Shown piece after piece: positions 28,309 to 37,638 of a stretch of DNA of 64,000 nucleotides. A program made the translations under genes and the position numbers. Position 1 is the stretch's first letter. Each line of letters starts with the position of its first letter. Below the pieces are notes generated by a model that did not search any database, was not told the DNA's origin, and saw nothing but the letters and a program-made list of their open reading frames with translations. This DNA comes from Blastopirellula sp. (lineage in GTDB: Bacteria > Planctomycetota > Planctomycetia > Pirellulales > Pirellulaceae), in contig NVWB01000007.1 of the NCBI GenBank assembly GCA_002733575.1, positions 4,893-68,892 of the forward strand. The letters run 5' to 3'.

Positions 28309-29733
28309 TCATCCGCTTGTTGAGTTGGTTGTCGACAAATCATTGTGATCGATACAAGGATCTATCGCATCACAACAGATCGAGACAGGGCTGGAAGTTT
28401 CAGCGGCACACAAATAGTTGGTTGAATTGTGATTAGAAATTAATCCCGCATCTTGTAATGCGTCGGTAGCATTTCGAATCACGGGAAAAGCGATTTTCGA
28501 TCTTTCAGCTATATCAAGTAACGAATGTTTCGAGTCGGCCAGGTTCAGCACCCATAATATTGCTTTTTGAAACTCGGCATCGTTTCCCTCGGTTCCAAAC
28601 GCTTTATAGAGACCGTGTTTTCCAAGCTGCGGCTCGCACATCGGTTTTAAGTTTTGTGGATAGACATTGCCTTCGAGTAATTCGATCACTTGAACAAGTT
28701 TATCTAGCGAGTCGGCCAGATATTGAGGTTGAACTAGGTCAAGATTGTCTGCCGACGTATGGTATTCAGGATATTGGGCATTGGGCGTTCGCATGAAACA
28801 ACCGACTGGAAGATTGATGCCGGGTGATCCATATTGCCGTTCGTCGTATCCAAATGGTTCGTATTCGTTGATTGTATAGTCAGCGTCTGTATGGCTCAGG
28901 ACACACTGTACCGCACGATCAATTTCCGCATTTCCCATCCGTGTTTTTTTATAAGTCGTGTTACCGGCATCGCCAAGCAATGAGAGTATGAGCCCATGCT
29001 TGATCTTTGAGAGCTGATCTTGATTCTGACTGATCCAGGTAATGGATCCGATAGTTGCAGGTGCAAACACAAAGCGATAACCATATCGGCGTTTCCGAGT
29101 GCCTATGAATTGTGCTAAATGGGTTGCGACTGCGATGCCTGATAAATTGTCGTTTGCTAACGAAGGGTGACAGATATGGCTTGAAAGCAATACTTCCTCA
29201 TCCGTTTCGCCGGGTATGAAGAATTCACCATAGGTGAGCGAACCATCTTTCATGGTGGCATCGATACAAACTTCATACTGCTCATTGCCGAGAGATTCGA
29301 GTTCAAGATATTGATTATGTGTTAAACAGAACCCCCAGTCTTCTTGATGAAAACAGGTGCGATAGGGAATCCAGTCAGGTTGATCGGGCAGTGTGTGTAG
29401 GTTTTCTTTTAACTCATCCCAGCACATAGTAGCTTGAATGTCCTGGCTTCCATTGACGATATGCAAGTTAGATTGCCGGAACTCTACGACGCGATTACCA
29501 TCGGCATCTTTGATATAGGCATCATGGATATTCCATTCTTGAGGGACTTTCCAATCGAACACCGGTGTGCCAGTTGGAACTTCATGTATTTTGAGTGGAA
29601 TTAAGTCCTGAAGTAACTTTAAGGTATCTCGAACTCCATTGCCGGTAATGCTGCGACAGATTGGAAACAATTGGGAAGCAAGGGAGTACATTTGCACCCC
29701 AGCAACTCGAAGTTGTTGTTCGTTGAATGCCAT
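28309..29733 (-). CDS. DUF2172/DUF4910 aminopeptidase-like protein with C-terminal winged helix
   Basis: 474 residues. The central part is a co-catalytic metallopeptidase-like fold (M28 type): SSHICHPSLANDNLSG (around residues 185-200) provides His and Asp ligands, and LSLLGDAGN and YPEYHTSADNLD supply further expected acidic and His residues. An inserted domain in the N-terminal half fits DUF2172. The end (LLDIAERSKIAFPVIRNATD) is a winged helix of the HTH_47 type. Members of this family recur in sugar or glycan gene clusters, and peptidase activity is unproven. It may act as an amide or acyl hydrolase on a sugar substituent. It follows the aminotransferase-like gene with 5 bp between them. 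Confidence 0.82.
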   Translation of the reverse strand: MAFNEQQLRVAGVQMYSLASQLFPICRSITGNGVRDTLKLLQDLIPLKIHEVPTGTPVFDWKVPQEWNIHDAYIKDADGNRVVEFRQSNLHIVNGSQDIQATMCWDELKENLHTLPDQPDWIPYRTCFHQEDWGFCLTHNQYLELESLGNEQYEVCIDATMKDGSLTYGEFFIPGETDEEVLLSSHICHPSLANDNLSGIAVATHLAQFIGTRKRRYGYRFVFAPATIGSITWISQNQDQLSKIKHGLILSLLGDAGNTTYKKTRMGNAEIDRAVQCVLSHTDADYTINEYEPFGYDERQYGSPGINLPVGCFMRTPNAQYPEYHTSADNLDLVQPQYLADSLDKLVQVIELLEGNVYPQNLKPMCEPQLGKHGLYKAFGTEGNDAEFQKAILWVLNLADSKHSLLDIAERSKIAFPVIRNATDALQDAGLISNHNSTNYLCAAETSSPVSICCDAIDPCIDHNDLSTTNSTSG

Positions 29734-29738
29734 AAAGT

Positions 29739-31121
29739 TTAGTTAAACCTCCGATAGACGGGCTTCGACGGGGGACCAACTAGAAACTTCTCAACACCAT
29801 GGGCGAGTGCCTTCTTGTAGACATGCAGTGCTTCATCAATCGCTTGTATGGTGAAATCAATATCGTCTTCAGAATGGGTGTAACTGGTCACCAGCGAAAG
29901 CATCAGGACGCCACGTTTAATGGTCTCTTGCAGCATCAAGGTGCGGAATGCCTGAGAAGGTTCTTTGTTTTGATCACGCGAGACTAGGACCAAACAACAA
30001 GGTTTGCCCAACACTTCAACGAACCCTGTCAATTCATGCGATTTGATCACCGCTTGGATGCCATCTCGCAGGCGCTCACCTTGGCGGTAGACAGTCTCGA
30101 TTACTGGTTCCTGTTGATAAACCTTCATCGTTTCAATGGCAGCCGCTAACGAATGCGTTTCGGCACCGTGCGTTGTCGATAATAAAAAAACACGTTCTTG
30201 ATCGTGATGTAATCCACCCAATTCCATGAGTTCTTTTTTACCGACAAGTGCCGAAACGGCAAATCCATTGGCCATTGCTTTACCGAACGTAGAAAGATCA
30301 GGCACAATATCGTAATACTTTTGGGCGCCTCCGTTATGCCAACGAAAACCGGTGATCATCTCATCTAGAATGAATACTGCCCCGTTTTCGTGACAGACAT
30401 CTTGTACTTTATGCAGAAAGTTGTCTTCAGGGTCTGAGTATTTCGCTGGTTCCATTATCAAACCAGCTATTTGGCCAGAGTTATCTTGGAACATTTTACG
30501 AACGCTATCGATATCGTTGTAGCGAAACGTAAGTGACAAGTCATTGATTGCTTGTGGAATTCCGGCGTTGATCTTCGTGCTGCCGATAAACCAATCGCTG
30601 GTTGAAAAGAAGGGGTGGTCGCCGCAAAAGGCAATTTTGTCCCGTCTTGTATGGGCCCTGGCAAGTTTAAAAGCGGCTGTTGTTGCTGCTGAGCCATCTT
30701 TGCAGAACTTGACCATCTCGGCACCATCGATCATGCCCAGTAGTTGTTTGGCACATTCTACTTCAATGGGGGCAGGACGAGAGAAATTTACGCCGTATTG
30801 CATTGTTTGTTGGGCCGCTTGAACCACCGATGGATAGGCATGCCCTAACGAGACTGCACGGCAGCCGATGCCGTATTCGATGTATTCATTTCCATCCAGA
30901 TCCCAGACATGTGTGCCTTGCCCGCGTGTGATGAATCCTGGAGCAAGAGCCGGAAATTGGTCGTCGCCCTTTGCATACGTGTGACAGCCACCAGGTATGA
31001 GTTGATGGCTAATTGCTTGCAGCTGTTTTGACTGCGCAAAGTTACATCGCAGTTGATTATTGGATTGTGATCCATGATTGGTGAAATCACATTCCGAGCC
31101 ATTTGCTGATTCTTGCAACAT
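29739..31121 (-). CDS. Glutamate-1-semialdehyde aminomutase-like PLP enzyme (class III aminotransferase)
   Basis: 460 residues from ATG at 31121; an in-frame TTG 60 bases upstream is not favoured. Class III fold: EYGIGCRAVSLGHAYPSV near the start, MVKFCKDGSAATTAAFKLAR, ILDEMITGFRW (the Asp that pairs with PLP), and the catalytic lysine K281 in STFGKAMANG. It resembles HemL, but its setting in a polysaccharide module argues against a housekeeping haem role. GSA-like enzymes in sugar clusters transfer or move amino groups on carbon chains. Here it may aminate a keto-sugar or provide an amino-acid side group. It lies just after the CDP-glucose dehydratase. Confidence 0.85.
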   Translation of the reverse strand: MLQESANGSECDFTNHGSQSNNQLRCNFAQSKQLQAISHQLIPGGCHTYAKGDDQFPALAPGFITRGQGTHVWDLDGNEYIEYGIGCRAVSLGHAYPSVVQAAQQTMQYGVNFSRPAPIEVECAKQLLGMIDGAEMVKFCKDGSAATTAAFKLARAHTRRDKIAFCGDHPFFSTSDWFIGSTKINAGIPQAINDLSLTFRYNDIDSVRKMFQDNSGQIAGLIMEPAKYSDPEDNFLHKVQDVCHENGAVFILDEMITGFRWHNGGAQKYYDIVPDLSTFGKAMANGFAVSALVGKKELMELGGLHHDQERVFLLSTTHGAETHSLAAAIETMKVYQQEPVIETVYRQGERLRDGIQAVIKSHELTGFVEVLGKPCCLVLVSRDQNKEPSQAFRTLMLQETIKRGVLMLSLVTSYTHSEDDIDFTIQAIDEALHVYKKALAHGVEKFLVGPPSKPVYRRFN

Positions 31122-31203
31122 AGAACTAAATGCCCTTATGCGAAATGCGACTGCGAATTCAGTCAGATTTGAACACTTCAATATTTATAAATATGGATAC
31201 GAA

Positions 31204-32346
31204 TTATGTTTGCAGTTCAGGGAGTAGCGAAAACGCCGACTGATAGGAATCAATTTGATTGATACTAAAATCTTTCATTGACTCCGGTGTTTCTAGGAAT
31301 CTTCGATACCATTGTGCCGTGTGTGACAGTGATTGCTGGACAGACCAACCTGGCGTCCAGTTCAATTGCCATAGTGCCTTATCGATCGATAAGCGTAAAA
31401 TGTTGGCTTCGTGTGGGTTGTTGGAATTACTAACATCGATCCAAGAGCCATGCCCCCATTGATCGAGGAATATATCGACCAGTTCTGATACCGGAAGTTC
31501 ATTTCCGGGAAGTGGGCCAAAGTTCCAGCCGGAGCATAACTTGCTGTCATCTGATTCGATTAATTTGCCAGCAAGCGTTAAATAACCACTTAATGCTTGC
31601 AGCACATGTTGCCAGGGGCGTAATGCTCCGGGTGAACGTAGTTTGGCCGGTTCACCAGCGGCTAGAGATTTAAAGACATCGACAATTAAAGCGTCTTCGG
31701 TAAAATCTCCGCCACCAATCACATTGCCAGCGCGGGCACTGGCAAGTTTAATTCCATGTTTCGCAATGTTATTTGGATCAAAGAAGGAATGGCGATACGA
31801 GCGAATCACAAGTTCGGCTGCGCCTTTGCTGCCTCCATAAGGATCATGCTCACCCATGGCATCGCACTCACGATAACCCCAGACTTGTTCCTGATTTTCG
31901 TAGCATTTATCGCTGGTCACACAGACGACTGAGCAGGGATGACCAAGCGTGCGAACGGCCTCTAAAACATTGGCGGTACCCATTACGTTGATCTCAAAAG
32001 TTTCAAGTGGGATCTCGTAGCTTTTACGCACGACTGTTTGAGCGGCCAAATGCAAAACGACATCGGGTTTTGCTTGCTGTATTGCGGCTGTTAATGTTTT
32101 GAGATCACGAATATCGGCTTCGTGGTGATCTGCCAGAGTCTCTTGTACATTGGATATCGAGAAGTGATTTGGGTTCGTTGGTGGTGCTAAGGCATAACCG
32201 GTAACGGAAGCCCCAATATGATTTAACCACAGGCACAACCACGATCCTTTAAAGCCTGTATGACCTGTTACGAAAACAGATTTTCCGCGAAGGGCATGGG
32301 TGAATGAGGTCGTAGAGCGTCCATGGCTCGTAAGTTTCTTAATCAT
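31204..32346 (-). CDS. rfbG: CDP-glucose 4,6-dehydratase
   Basis: 380 residues from ATG at 32346; an earlier in-frame TTG lacks support. Short-chain dehydrogenase fold with NAD motif VFVTGHTGFKGSW (glycines 28, 31, 34), VVLHLAAQTVVRKSYEIP, and the catalytic Y-x3-K in DPYGGSKGAAE. VVCVTSDKCYEN and RPWQHVLQALSGYL are typical for RfbG. It converts CDP-glucose to CDP-4-keto-6-deoxyglucose, the precursor of CDP-linked 3,6-dideoxy and branched sugars. No RfbH-type 3-dehydratase is present in this window, so the product probably departs from the classical abequose or ascarylose route. Confidence 0.92.
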   Translation of the reverse strand: MIKKLTSHGRSTTSFTHALRGKSVFVTGHTGFKGSWLCLWLNHIGASVTGYALAPPTNPNHFSISNVQETLADHHEADIRDLKTLTAAIQQAKPDVVLHLAAQTVVRKSYEIPLETFEINVMGTANVLEAVRTLGHPCSVVCVTSDKCYENQEQVWGYRECDAMGEHDPYGGSKGAAELVIRSYRHSFFDPNNIAKHGIKLASARAGNVIGGGDFTEDALIVDVFKSLAAGEPAKLRSPGALRPWQHVLQALSGYLTLAGKLIESDDSKLCSGWNFGPLPGNELPVSELVDIFLDQWGHGSWIDVSNSNNPHEANILRLSIDKALWQLNWTPGWSVQQSLSHTAQWYRRFLETPESMKDFSINQIDSYQSAFSLLPELQT

Positions 32347-32437
32347 AGGTACTTCAAGTCGCTTATTCGAGATAAAATTGCCCCAAAAAGAACTGTATGA
32401 CAAGTGCCATATTCGCCTGAGTTCCCTTTTATGAACT

Positions 32438-33496
32438 CTATGTCAACCAGCGTCGAGCACGTCGGTAATATCGAAGAGAAAACTCATTTAGGGGGGACTC
32501 GTGAATCAGGTTTCGTGCTTTGTACCAACAATGACGAATCAACCGATTAAGAGGGCGGCAGTCTATCGCACCCAAGGCTACCGGAATTGAGGCTGAGCCC
32601 AAACTGGTTTTCATTTGATTCAGTCCACGGCCTAAATCAATGCGCTGGATGCCTAAATCGGCGGCAAATTTTGCTTGTTCGAGGTGAAGCAACATCCCAG
32701 GAGAGTATTTACTGAACGCAGTGTTATACGTTGGGATCCAAGAAGAGATGACCTGTGGCGTTTGCATGCCGATCATTGCTGCCACTAGCTGATCACCAGC
32801 ATGCAAAGTCGAAATGATGCCTGAAAAGTTGTGAGTCTGCACAGTACAAATTTCCTGCAAAGCATTGATGACCCACTCCGATTTATACATGTCAACATAA
32901 TTCATCTCTGCTAGCTGCTGACGTTTCCACTGAATGATTTGGCTGAACATTTCAGGGTTGGAGTCATGGAGTGTGAAGCGTAGCGGTCCCACTTCTCGTT
33001 CAATCTTTCGCGATTTTGCTCTGGCTCGCTTGATAGTCGAAGCACTAGCTCGTTTTCGTTCCTTTATGTATTCATCATATCCATGGCTCAGATCCATGTA
33101 GGGTGAATCTTCAACACATTTAAAATATGGCTCGAACTGATGTTGAGATGCAACCAAATGATCAAATTCCCAAGCCACCAGTCCACATTCTCGCAACAGC
33201 CAATCGGCACTCCATGGAATATCATCGGCAACGATAAACCCGTGCATATCGGTTAAAACCGAACCAACGGGCAAGGCCGCATTATTGGGTGATCTCTGAA
33301 AAGGAAAGAAGCCTACCGGTTGATCATTAGAGACCATGACACCCACTTCAACATCGTCACGCACCTTGGCGATTGCCTGGGTGAATTCAGGGCAGAACGA
33401 AGGGTTGCTGTAGGCAAAGCTTGCACTTTGTATCTTCGACCAAGCAGAGACTAACGGCTCTGTTAGGTGATTCGCATTGATGACATCAATTTTCAA
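32438..33496 (-). CDS. FemAB/BioF2-like GNAT acyltransferase
   Basis: 352 residues beginning with TTG at 33496, backed by GGGAG six bases upstream; no nearby in-frame ATG exists. The C-terminal half resembles the Acetyltransf_6 (CelD/BioF2) group: ASTIKRARAKSRKIEREVG, then IQWKRQQL, SGIISTLHAGDQLVAAMIGM and the final YSPGMLLHLEQAKFAADLGI. These proteins transfer acyl or aminoacyl groups in cell-envelope and exopolysaccharide pathways. It lies between a methyltransferase and rfbG in the polysaccharide cluster, so acyl decoration of a sugar is likely. Exact donor unknown. Confidence 0.78.
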   Translation of the reverse strand: MKIDVINANHLTEPLVSAWSKIQSASFAYSNPSFCPEFTQAIAKVRDDVEVGVMVSNDQPVGFFPFQRSPNNAALPVGSVLTDMHGFIVADDIPWSADWLLRECGLVAWEFDHLVASQHQFEPYFKCVEDSPYMDLSHGYDEYIKERKRASASTIKRARAKSRKIEREVGPLRFTLHDSNPEMFSQIIQWKRQQLAEMNYVDMYKSEWVINALQEICTVQTHNFSGIISTLHAGDQLVAAMIGMQTPQVISSWIPTYNTAFSKYSPGMLLHLEQAKFAADLGIQRIDLGRGLNQMKTSLGSASIPVALGAIDCRPLNRLIRHCWYKARNLIHESPLNEFSLRYYRRARRWLT

Positions 33497-33512
33497 GGAA
33501 GACTCCCAGCTG

Positions 33513-34739
33513 TTAAGCGATTAAAAACTCTGGATTTACGCCAAGTTGTTTTGCCTGTTGTTGCATTTCTTCTTGATACAAAGCATTGGTGATAATCACC
33601 TTATCAGGTTGGTATTGAGTCATGAATTCAGGCGGTACAATCTGTTGACCCGACCCTGGAACAAACTTGCCATGCTTGTCGGGGTTGATTTCAACCGCAT
33701 ATTCAATCAATCCTTGAGTATTAAGTGAGTTGAGAAAACTGATGCCTTTGCCGCCTGTTCCCCAGATAAGAACACGCTCTTGCTTCGAGCGACTTTCATT
33801 TAGTAGCTGGGTCCAATAGTCTAGTTTTTCTAAGTGATGCGAAGCAAAACTGGCGATTTCCGTTGGTAATTCTGGTGAAGGTGCTTTACTTGTATCTGAT
33901 GGCGACTGTTGATCAGGCAGGGCCTCGATATAGAGATACTGGCCATCTTGATAACAAGTTCCTGAATTCGTAATCTTAAAACCACATTTCTTAAACATGG
34001 CAGTCATAGATTCGAGACTAAAATAGTTGCACTGTTCGTAGTGTATAGACCAAGTCTCACGCTGTTGAATCGCACGAAACGCATTGAAGACTTCAAAGTA
34101 AAGCGGAACGTCAGTACGAGTACCAATCATCTCTCGCACATCTGTCAAAAACTGGGCCGGTGCTGGGATGTCTTCAAACACAGAAAGACAGCAAACAAAA
34201 TCGCTTTGCAAATGTTGATATTTACTACTATAGAAATCACGAATGAATTCGACGCTTCCTTGCTTTAGAACGTGGTGCCCTTCTTCTGGAACGGTGGGAT
34301 CAATTCCAATTCCTTGATTGGTTCCAAGTTCACAGATCGAACGCAAAAAATATCCTGCTCCACAACCGAGTTCAAGAATGTTTTTGTTGTGTAAATCAAA
34401 ATCCGTAACGAGTCGCTCAATCACACTGTTGGTAAATTCTCGGAAGATCGTCGAATGCTGCAAGGCAACTTCATAACCAGGTTGGAATTCCACAATAGAG
34501 TGATCAAAAATTCGGTTGAATACCAGCCCGCAACTACTGCAATACGTGAGAATGATATCAGCGGTCGGGGCATTTAATGCTTCTTCCGCGGTGTTGCCCA
34601 TCACTCCAACATTGACGGGAAGCTGTTTTGATTCAAAGATATCAGTGACATGGGTTGACCCACATGCAATACAGCAGACGGTTTCTTGCTCTTGGAAAGA
34701 AGTCAACGTAGTTTGTAAGTCTTTTGTTTTTTGGATCAT
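33513..34739 (-). CDS. SAM-dependent methyltransferase, second zinc-motif type
   Basis: 408 residues. It shares the architecture of the other cluster methyltransferase: zinc-like cysteines (CIAC and CSSC, about residues 23-26 and 67-70), a Rossmann core with ILELGCGAGYFLRS, and a C-terminal half carrying WGTGGKGISFLNSL, comparable to the Methyltransf_14 region. The substrate is likely to be a nucleotide- or lipid-linked sugar. Divergence from the first copy suggests a second methylation step. It sits between a GNAT-like gene and a family-2 glycosyltransferase. Confidence 0.82.
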   Translation of the reverse strand: MIQKTKDLQTTLTSFQEQETVCCIACGSTHVTDIFESKQLPVNVGVMGNTAEEALNAPTADIILTYCSSCGLVFNRIFDHSIVEFQPGYEVALQHSTIFREFTNSVIERLVTDFDLHNKNILELGCGAGYFLRSICELGTNQGIGIDPTVPEEGHHVLKQGSVEFIRDFYSSKYQHLQSDFVCCLSVFEDIPAPAQFLTDVREMIGTRTDVPLYFEVFNAFRAIQQRETWSIHYEQCNYFSLESMTAMFKKCGFKITNSGTCYQDGQYLYIEALPDQQSPSDTSKAPSPELPTEIASFASHHLEKLDYWTQLLNESRSKQERVLIWGTGGKGISFLNSLNTQGLIEYAVEINPDKHGKFVPGSGQQIVPPEFMTQYQPDKVIITNALYQEEMQQQAKQLGVNPEFLIA

Positions 34740-34785
34740 TGTGGTGCTTTATTTCGATTTGTTTTTGCTGCTAGTTGAGTGTTAC

Positions 34786-35721
34786 TCAGGACAGGGGATT
34801 TTGTTTTTCCAACTGTTGAATCCTGTCAACATTGCCACCTTTGATGCCTGCTCCTGAGAGCGTACGGACTAAAATTCTTTTCCATTTTTCGACTTGCAGC
34901 AGATAGCGACTTATCACGAGCAAGCATTGAGACTTTTCTTTCACCGAAATGTCTGAACGCAGAATGGCCTGGAGATATCCTTTCAACATTTGAAGTCGCG
35001 GGAATTTATATGACCCACTTCTTGTACTCATATAGGCTTGTTGTTCCACTTCTGTTTGCAAATTCCCGGCTCCGCCAGAATGCACTCTAGGGTAGAAAAG
35101 TATTTCATTGATCTCTTGATACTGACCACGCAGTGCAAGTTCCGCGATGAAAACTTTCTCTGCCCCATAAAACGGTAAGAACAAAGGCGTCTTGCGAATG
35201 ACTTCGGAACGAATCAGACCATAAGTATCGAGACAACCGCCTGCACCTAATAGTACAGCCCGAAATCGTTCGTGTGACTTACTTGCTTGACGAGCGGCAT
35301 AACTAACATTCACCGCATCGACATCGCTTAACTCGTTGCCCTTAGCGTCAATATGCGTACTGCGTGAATGACACCAGACAACGGAAGGATTGTTGTCTAA
35401 AATATCAACACAGCGGGCTAAAAAATTAGGGGCACACACATCGTCTGCCGCTGCCCATTTGAAGTATTGACTGTTTGAAAGTTCAAACACTCGATTGAAA
35501 TTGGGCACCGCCCCAAGATTCTCATCAACTCTGTGATAGCTAATCCGCGAATCGTTTGCCGCGTATTCTCGACAGATAGCTTCCGTGTGATCTGTCGAGG
35601 CATTGTCGGAAATGATTAATTCGAAATCGGAGTAAGTTTGTGCTAATAATGAATCAAGCGATTCTTTAATGAACGCTTCTCCATTATAAACAGGCAAACC
35701 GATTGTCACTTTGTGTGTCAT
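34786..35721 (-). CDS. Family 2 glycosyltransferase
   Basis: 311 residues. The GT-A fold starts with VTIGLPVYNGEAFIKESLDS, followed by ELIISDNASTDHT (donor-binding Asp) and WAAADDVCAPNFLARCV, the DxD-like metal-binding site, at about residues 91-95. The C-terminal 90 residues contain hydrophobic stretches but no clear membrane helix. It adds a sugar to the growing lipid-linked unit at the cytoplasmic membrane; donor unknown. It lies within the polysaccharide operon. Confidence 0.88.
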   Translation of the reverse strand: MTHKVTIGLPVYNGEAFIKESLDSLLAQTYSDFELIISDNASTDHTEAICREYAANDSRISYHRVDENLGAVPNFNRVFELSNSQYFKWAAADDVCAPNFLARCVDILDNNPSVVWCHSRSTHIDAKGNELSDVDAVNVSYAARQASKSHERFRAVLLGAGGCLDTYGLIRSEVIRKTPLFLPFYGAEKVFIAELALRGQYQEINEILFYPRVHSGGAGNLQTEVEQQAYMSTRSGSYKFPRLQMLKGYLQAILRSDISVKEKSQCLLVISRYLLQVEKWKRILVRTLSGAGIKGGNVDRIQQLEKQNPLS

Positions 35722-35755
35722 GTCATTACTCCTTTCCCAACTACTTCAAAATCAA

Positions 35756-36781
35756 TCAACCATTTTTGGTCACGCCAGCGGTTTGATTGGCCGTTAAATT
35801 GGTTCCATGTGTTGCGTTATATTCTTCGCGAATCCAATTACAAGTCTTTAGCATGCCATCTCGCAGTGAGATCGATGGAGCCCAGTTCAATAGCTCATTG
35901 ATCAGAGTGTTATCGCTATTGCGACCATTCACGCCCTTGGGTGCATCAAGATTGTAGTTGCGGTCGAGCTTAAGGCCGATGATATCTTCCACGATACTTG
36001 CGAGTTCGTTGATCGTAACCAGTTCGTTTGATCCCAGATTAATCGGTTCAATAATGTCACTGTGCGTGATCATATCGATACCTTTCAAACAATCGTCGAT
36101 GTACATGAAACTGCGAGTTTGTTTGCCGTCGCCCCAGATTTCAAGTGAGTGATCGCCGGTTGATTCGGCATGAAGTATTTTACGACACATGGCAGCAGGC
36201 GCTTTTTCACGTCCGCCGTCCCAGGTTCCCAGCGGTCCATAGACATTATGGAATCGGGCAACACGTGTCTCTAAGCCGTAGTCTTCACGGAAATGGCGAC
36301 ACATTCTCTCGGAGAATAGTTTTTCCCAGCCATAACCATCTTCAGGCATCCCAGGGTAGGCATCCGATTCTTTTAATGCAACAACATCTTCCGACGTTTG
36401 CTTATCGGCGTTGTAAACACAAGCCGAACTGGCATAGAAGTACCGTTTGACATCGGCATCACGCGCTGCTTCGAGCAAATGTGTGTTGATTAGAACCGAT
36501 AGCATACACAAAGCTTTATTGTTTTCGATAAAGCCCATGCCACCCATATCGGCGGCCAGATTATAAACTTCTCTCGCGCCATCACAGGCACTCACACAGT
36601 GTTCTTTTAACTTTAGATCAGCAACTACATTTTCTACTTCATCAAAATGTTGATACCATTGATTCGTCGGTTTAATGTCAATGGATCGTATGTTTGTGAA
36701 TCCGCGACTTAGTAAATCTCCGATAAGGTGACCACCAATAAACCCACCACCACCAGCGACCACGATCAGTTCATTGTTCAT
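35756..36781 (-). CDS. GDP-mannose 3,5-epimerase-like NAD-dependent epimerase
   Basis: 341 residues. Extended SDR fold with the Rossmann motif VVAGGGGFIGGHLIGDLL, NLAADMGGMGFIENN, SSACVYNADKQ (Ser/Cys pair) and the catalytic Y-x3-K in DGYGWEKLFSE. RFHNVYGPLGTWDGGREKAP is strikingly like plant GDP-mannose 3,5-epimerase, where the same NLAADMGGMGFI and GTWxGGREKAP blocks occur. Such an enzyme would make GDP-L-galactose or GDP-L-gulose from GDP-mannose. Its place in the cluster suggests one of the repeat-unit sugars is an L-hexose. A closely related dehydratase or epimerase is possible. Confidence 0.8.
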   Translation of the reverse strand: MNNELIVVAGGGGFIGGHLIGDLLSRGFTNIRSIDIKPTNQWYQHFDEVENVVADLKLKEHCVSACDGAREVYNLAADMGGMGFIENNKALCMLSVLINTHLLEAARDADVKRYFYASSACVYNADKQTSEDVVALKESDAYPGMPEDGYGWEKLFSERMCRHFREDYGLETRVARFHNVYGPLGTWDGGREKAPAAMCRKILHAESTGDHSLEIWGDGKQTRSFMYIDDCLKGIDMITHSDIIEPINLGSNELVTINELASIVEDIIGLKLDRNYNLDAPKGVNGRNSDNTLINELLNWAPSISLRDGMLKTCNWIREEYNATHGTNLTANQTAGVTKNG

Positions 36782-36783
36782 AT

Positions 36784-37638
36784 TTAGTTTCCCTTGAAAT
36801 TGAGAGTAGAAGTCGATTGTTGTTTTGTTTCTTGTCGTTGTTTACGCACTTGTTGAACATTCAATAAGGCAAGAAACAATTTTCCCAAATAGATACTGTT
36901 CGTTATGAGATACCGTTTCCATAAACGCTTTGGTTCCTGGATGAGTCGAAACAACCATTCCAGCCCTGACTGTTGCATCCACTTCGGTGCCATCGGCAGT
37001 GTGTCTGCATGAAAGTCGAATGCGGCGCCCACGCATATTTGCACGGCTTTAATTTGATTCCGGTGCTCAAATGCAAACACATCTTGCTTCGGACAGCCAA
37101 GCCCAATAAACACAATACCGGCACCACTTTGATTGATGCGATCAACCACCTCTTGATCTTCTTCCGGCGTCAGTGCCCGATAAGGGGGCGACTCGTATCC
37201 AGCGATGATTAAGCCCGGATATCGGTCTCGTAAATTAACTTGTAAGGTTTCAACCACTTCAGGACTGCCACCATAAAGATAGATGGGAACGCCAGTTTCG
37301 GCCGCTCGCTGACAAATCCGCACCGTCAGTTCAGGTCCATAGACGCGCTCTTTTAGATTCGTTGCATGCAGTAGATTCATGGCCCAACGCACCGGTTGAC
37401 CATCAGGCGTGACCATTTCAAACTGATTGATCATCCGTCCAAGATCAGGATCGGTACTTGCAGAAATCAGCGCATGCACAGCATGACATGAAACAACACC
37501 AGATCGATTTAGCGTGGCGGCCGCGATGATCGAATCGGTCGCTTCCTCGTAAGAAGTGGGCGAATATCCGATTCCAAACAAGTCGACTTTTCTTGGCCAC
37601 TCGAACTGATTATCTTGATTTGTGTTCGCTGCAATCAT
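36784..37638 (-). CDS. WecG/TagA/CpsF family glycosyltransferase
   Basis: 284 residues. The family motifs are visible: VVSCHAVHALISASTDPDLG, VTPDGQPVRWAMNLL (the conserved D-G pair), RVYGPELTVRIC, and GIVFIGLGCPKQDVFAFEH near the end, followed by WLFRLIQEPKRLWKRYL, a membrane-associated helix. These GT26 enzymes transfer ManNAc, ManNAcA or glucuronate to a polyprenyl-linked sugar. The start overlaps the upstream glycosyltransferase stop by four bases (ATGA), indicating translational coupling. The C-terminal 15 residues are Gln/Ser-rich. Confidence 0.9.
   Translation of the reverse strand: MIAANTNQDNQFEWPRKVDLFGIGYSPTSYEEATDSIIAAATLNRSGVVSCHAVHALISASTDPDLGRMINQFEMVTPDGQPVRWAMNLLHATNLKERVYGPELTVRICQRAAETGVPIYLYGGSPEVVETLQVNLRDRYPGLIIAGYESPPYRALTPEEDQEVVDRINQSGAGIVFIGLGCPKQDVFAFEHRNQIKAVQICVGAAFDFHADTLPMAPKWMQQSGLEWLFRLIQEPKRLWKRYLITNSIYLGKLFLALLNVQQVRKQRQETKQQSTSTLNFKGN

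Noticed and set aside
31122-31181. TTG start upstream for the GSA-like enzyme
   Set aside because: The extra residues are not like the family N-terminus and no ribosome site precedes the TTG; ATG at 31121 is preferred.
32347-32403. TTG start upstream for rfbG
   Set aside because: The residues before the dehydratase N-terminus are not conserved-looking and the start is weak; ATG at 32346 is preferred.
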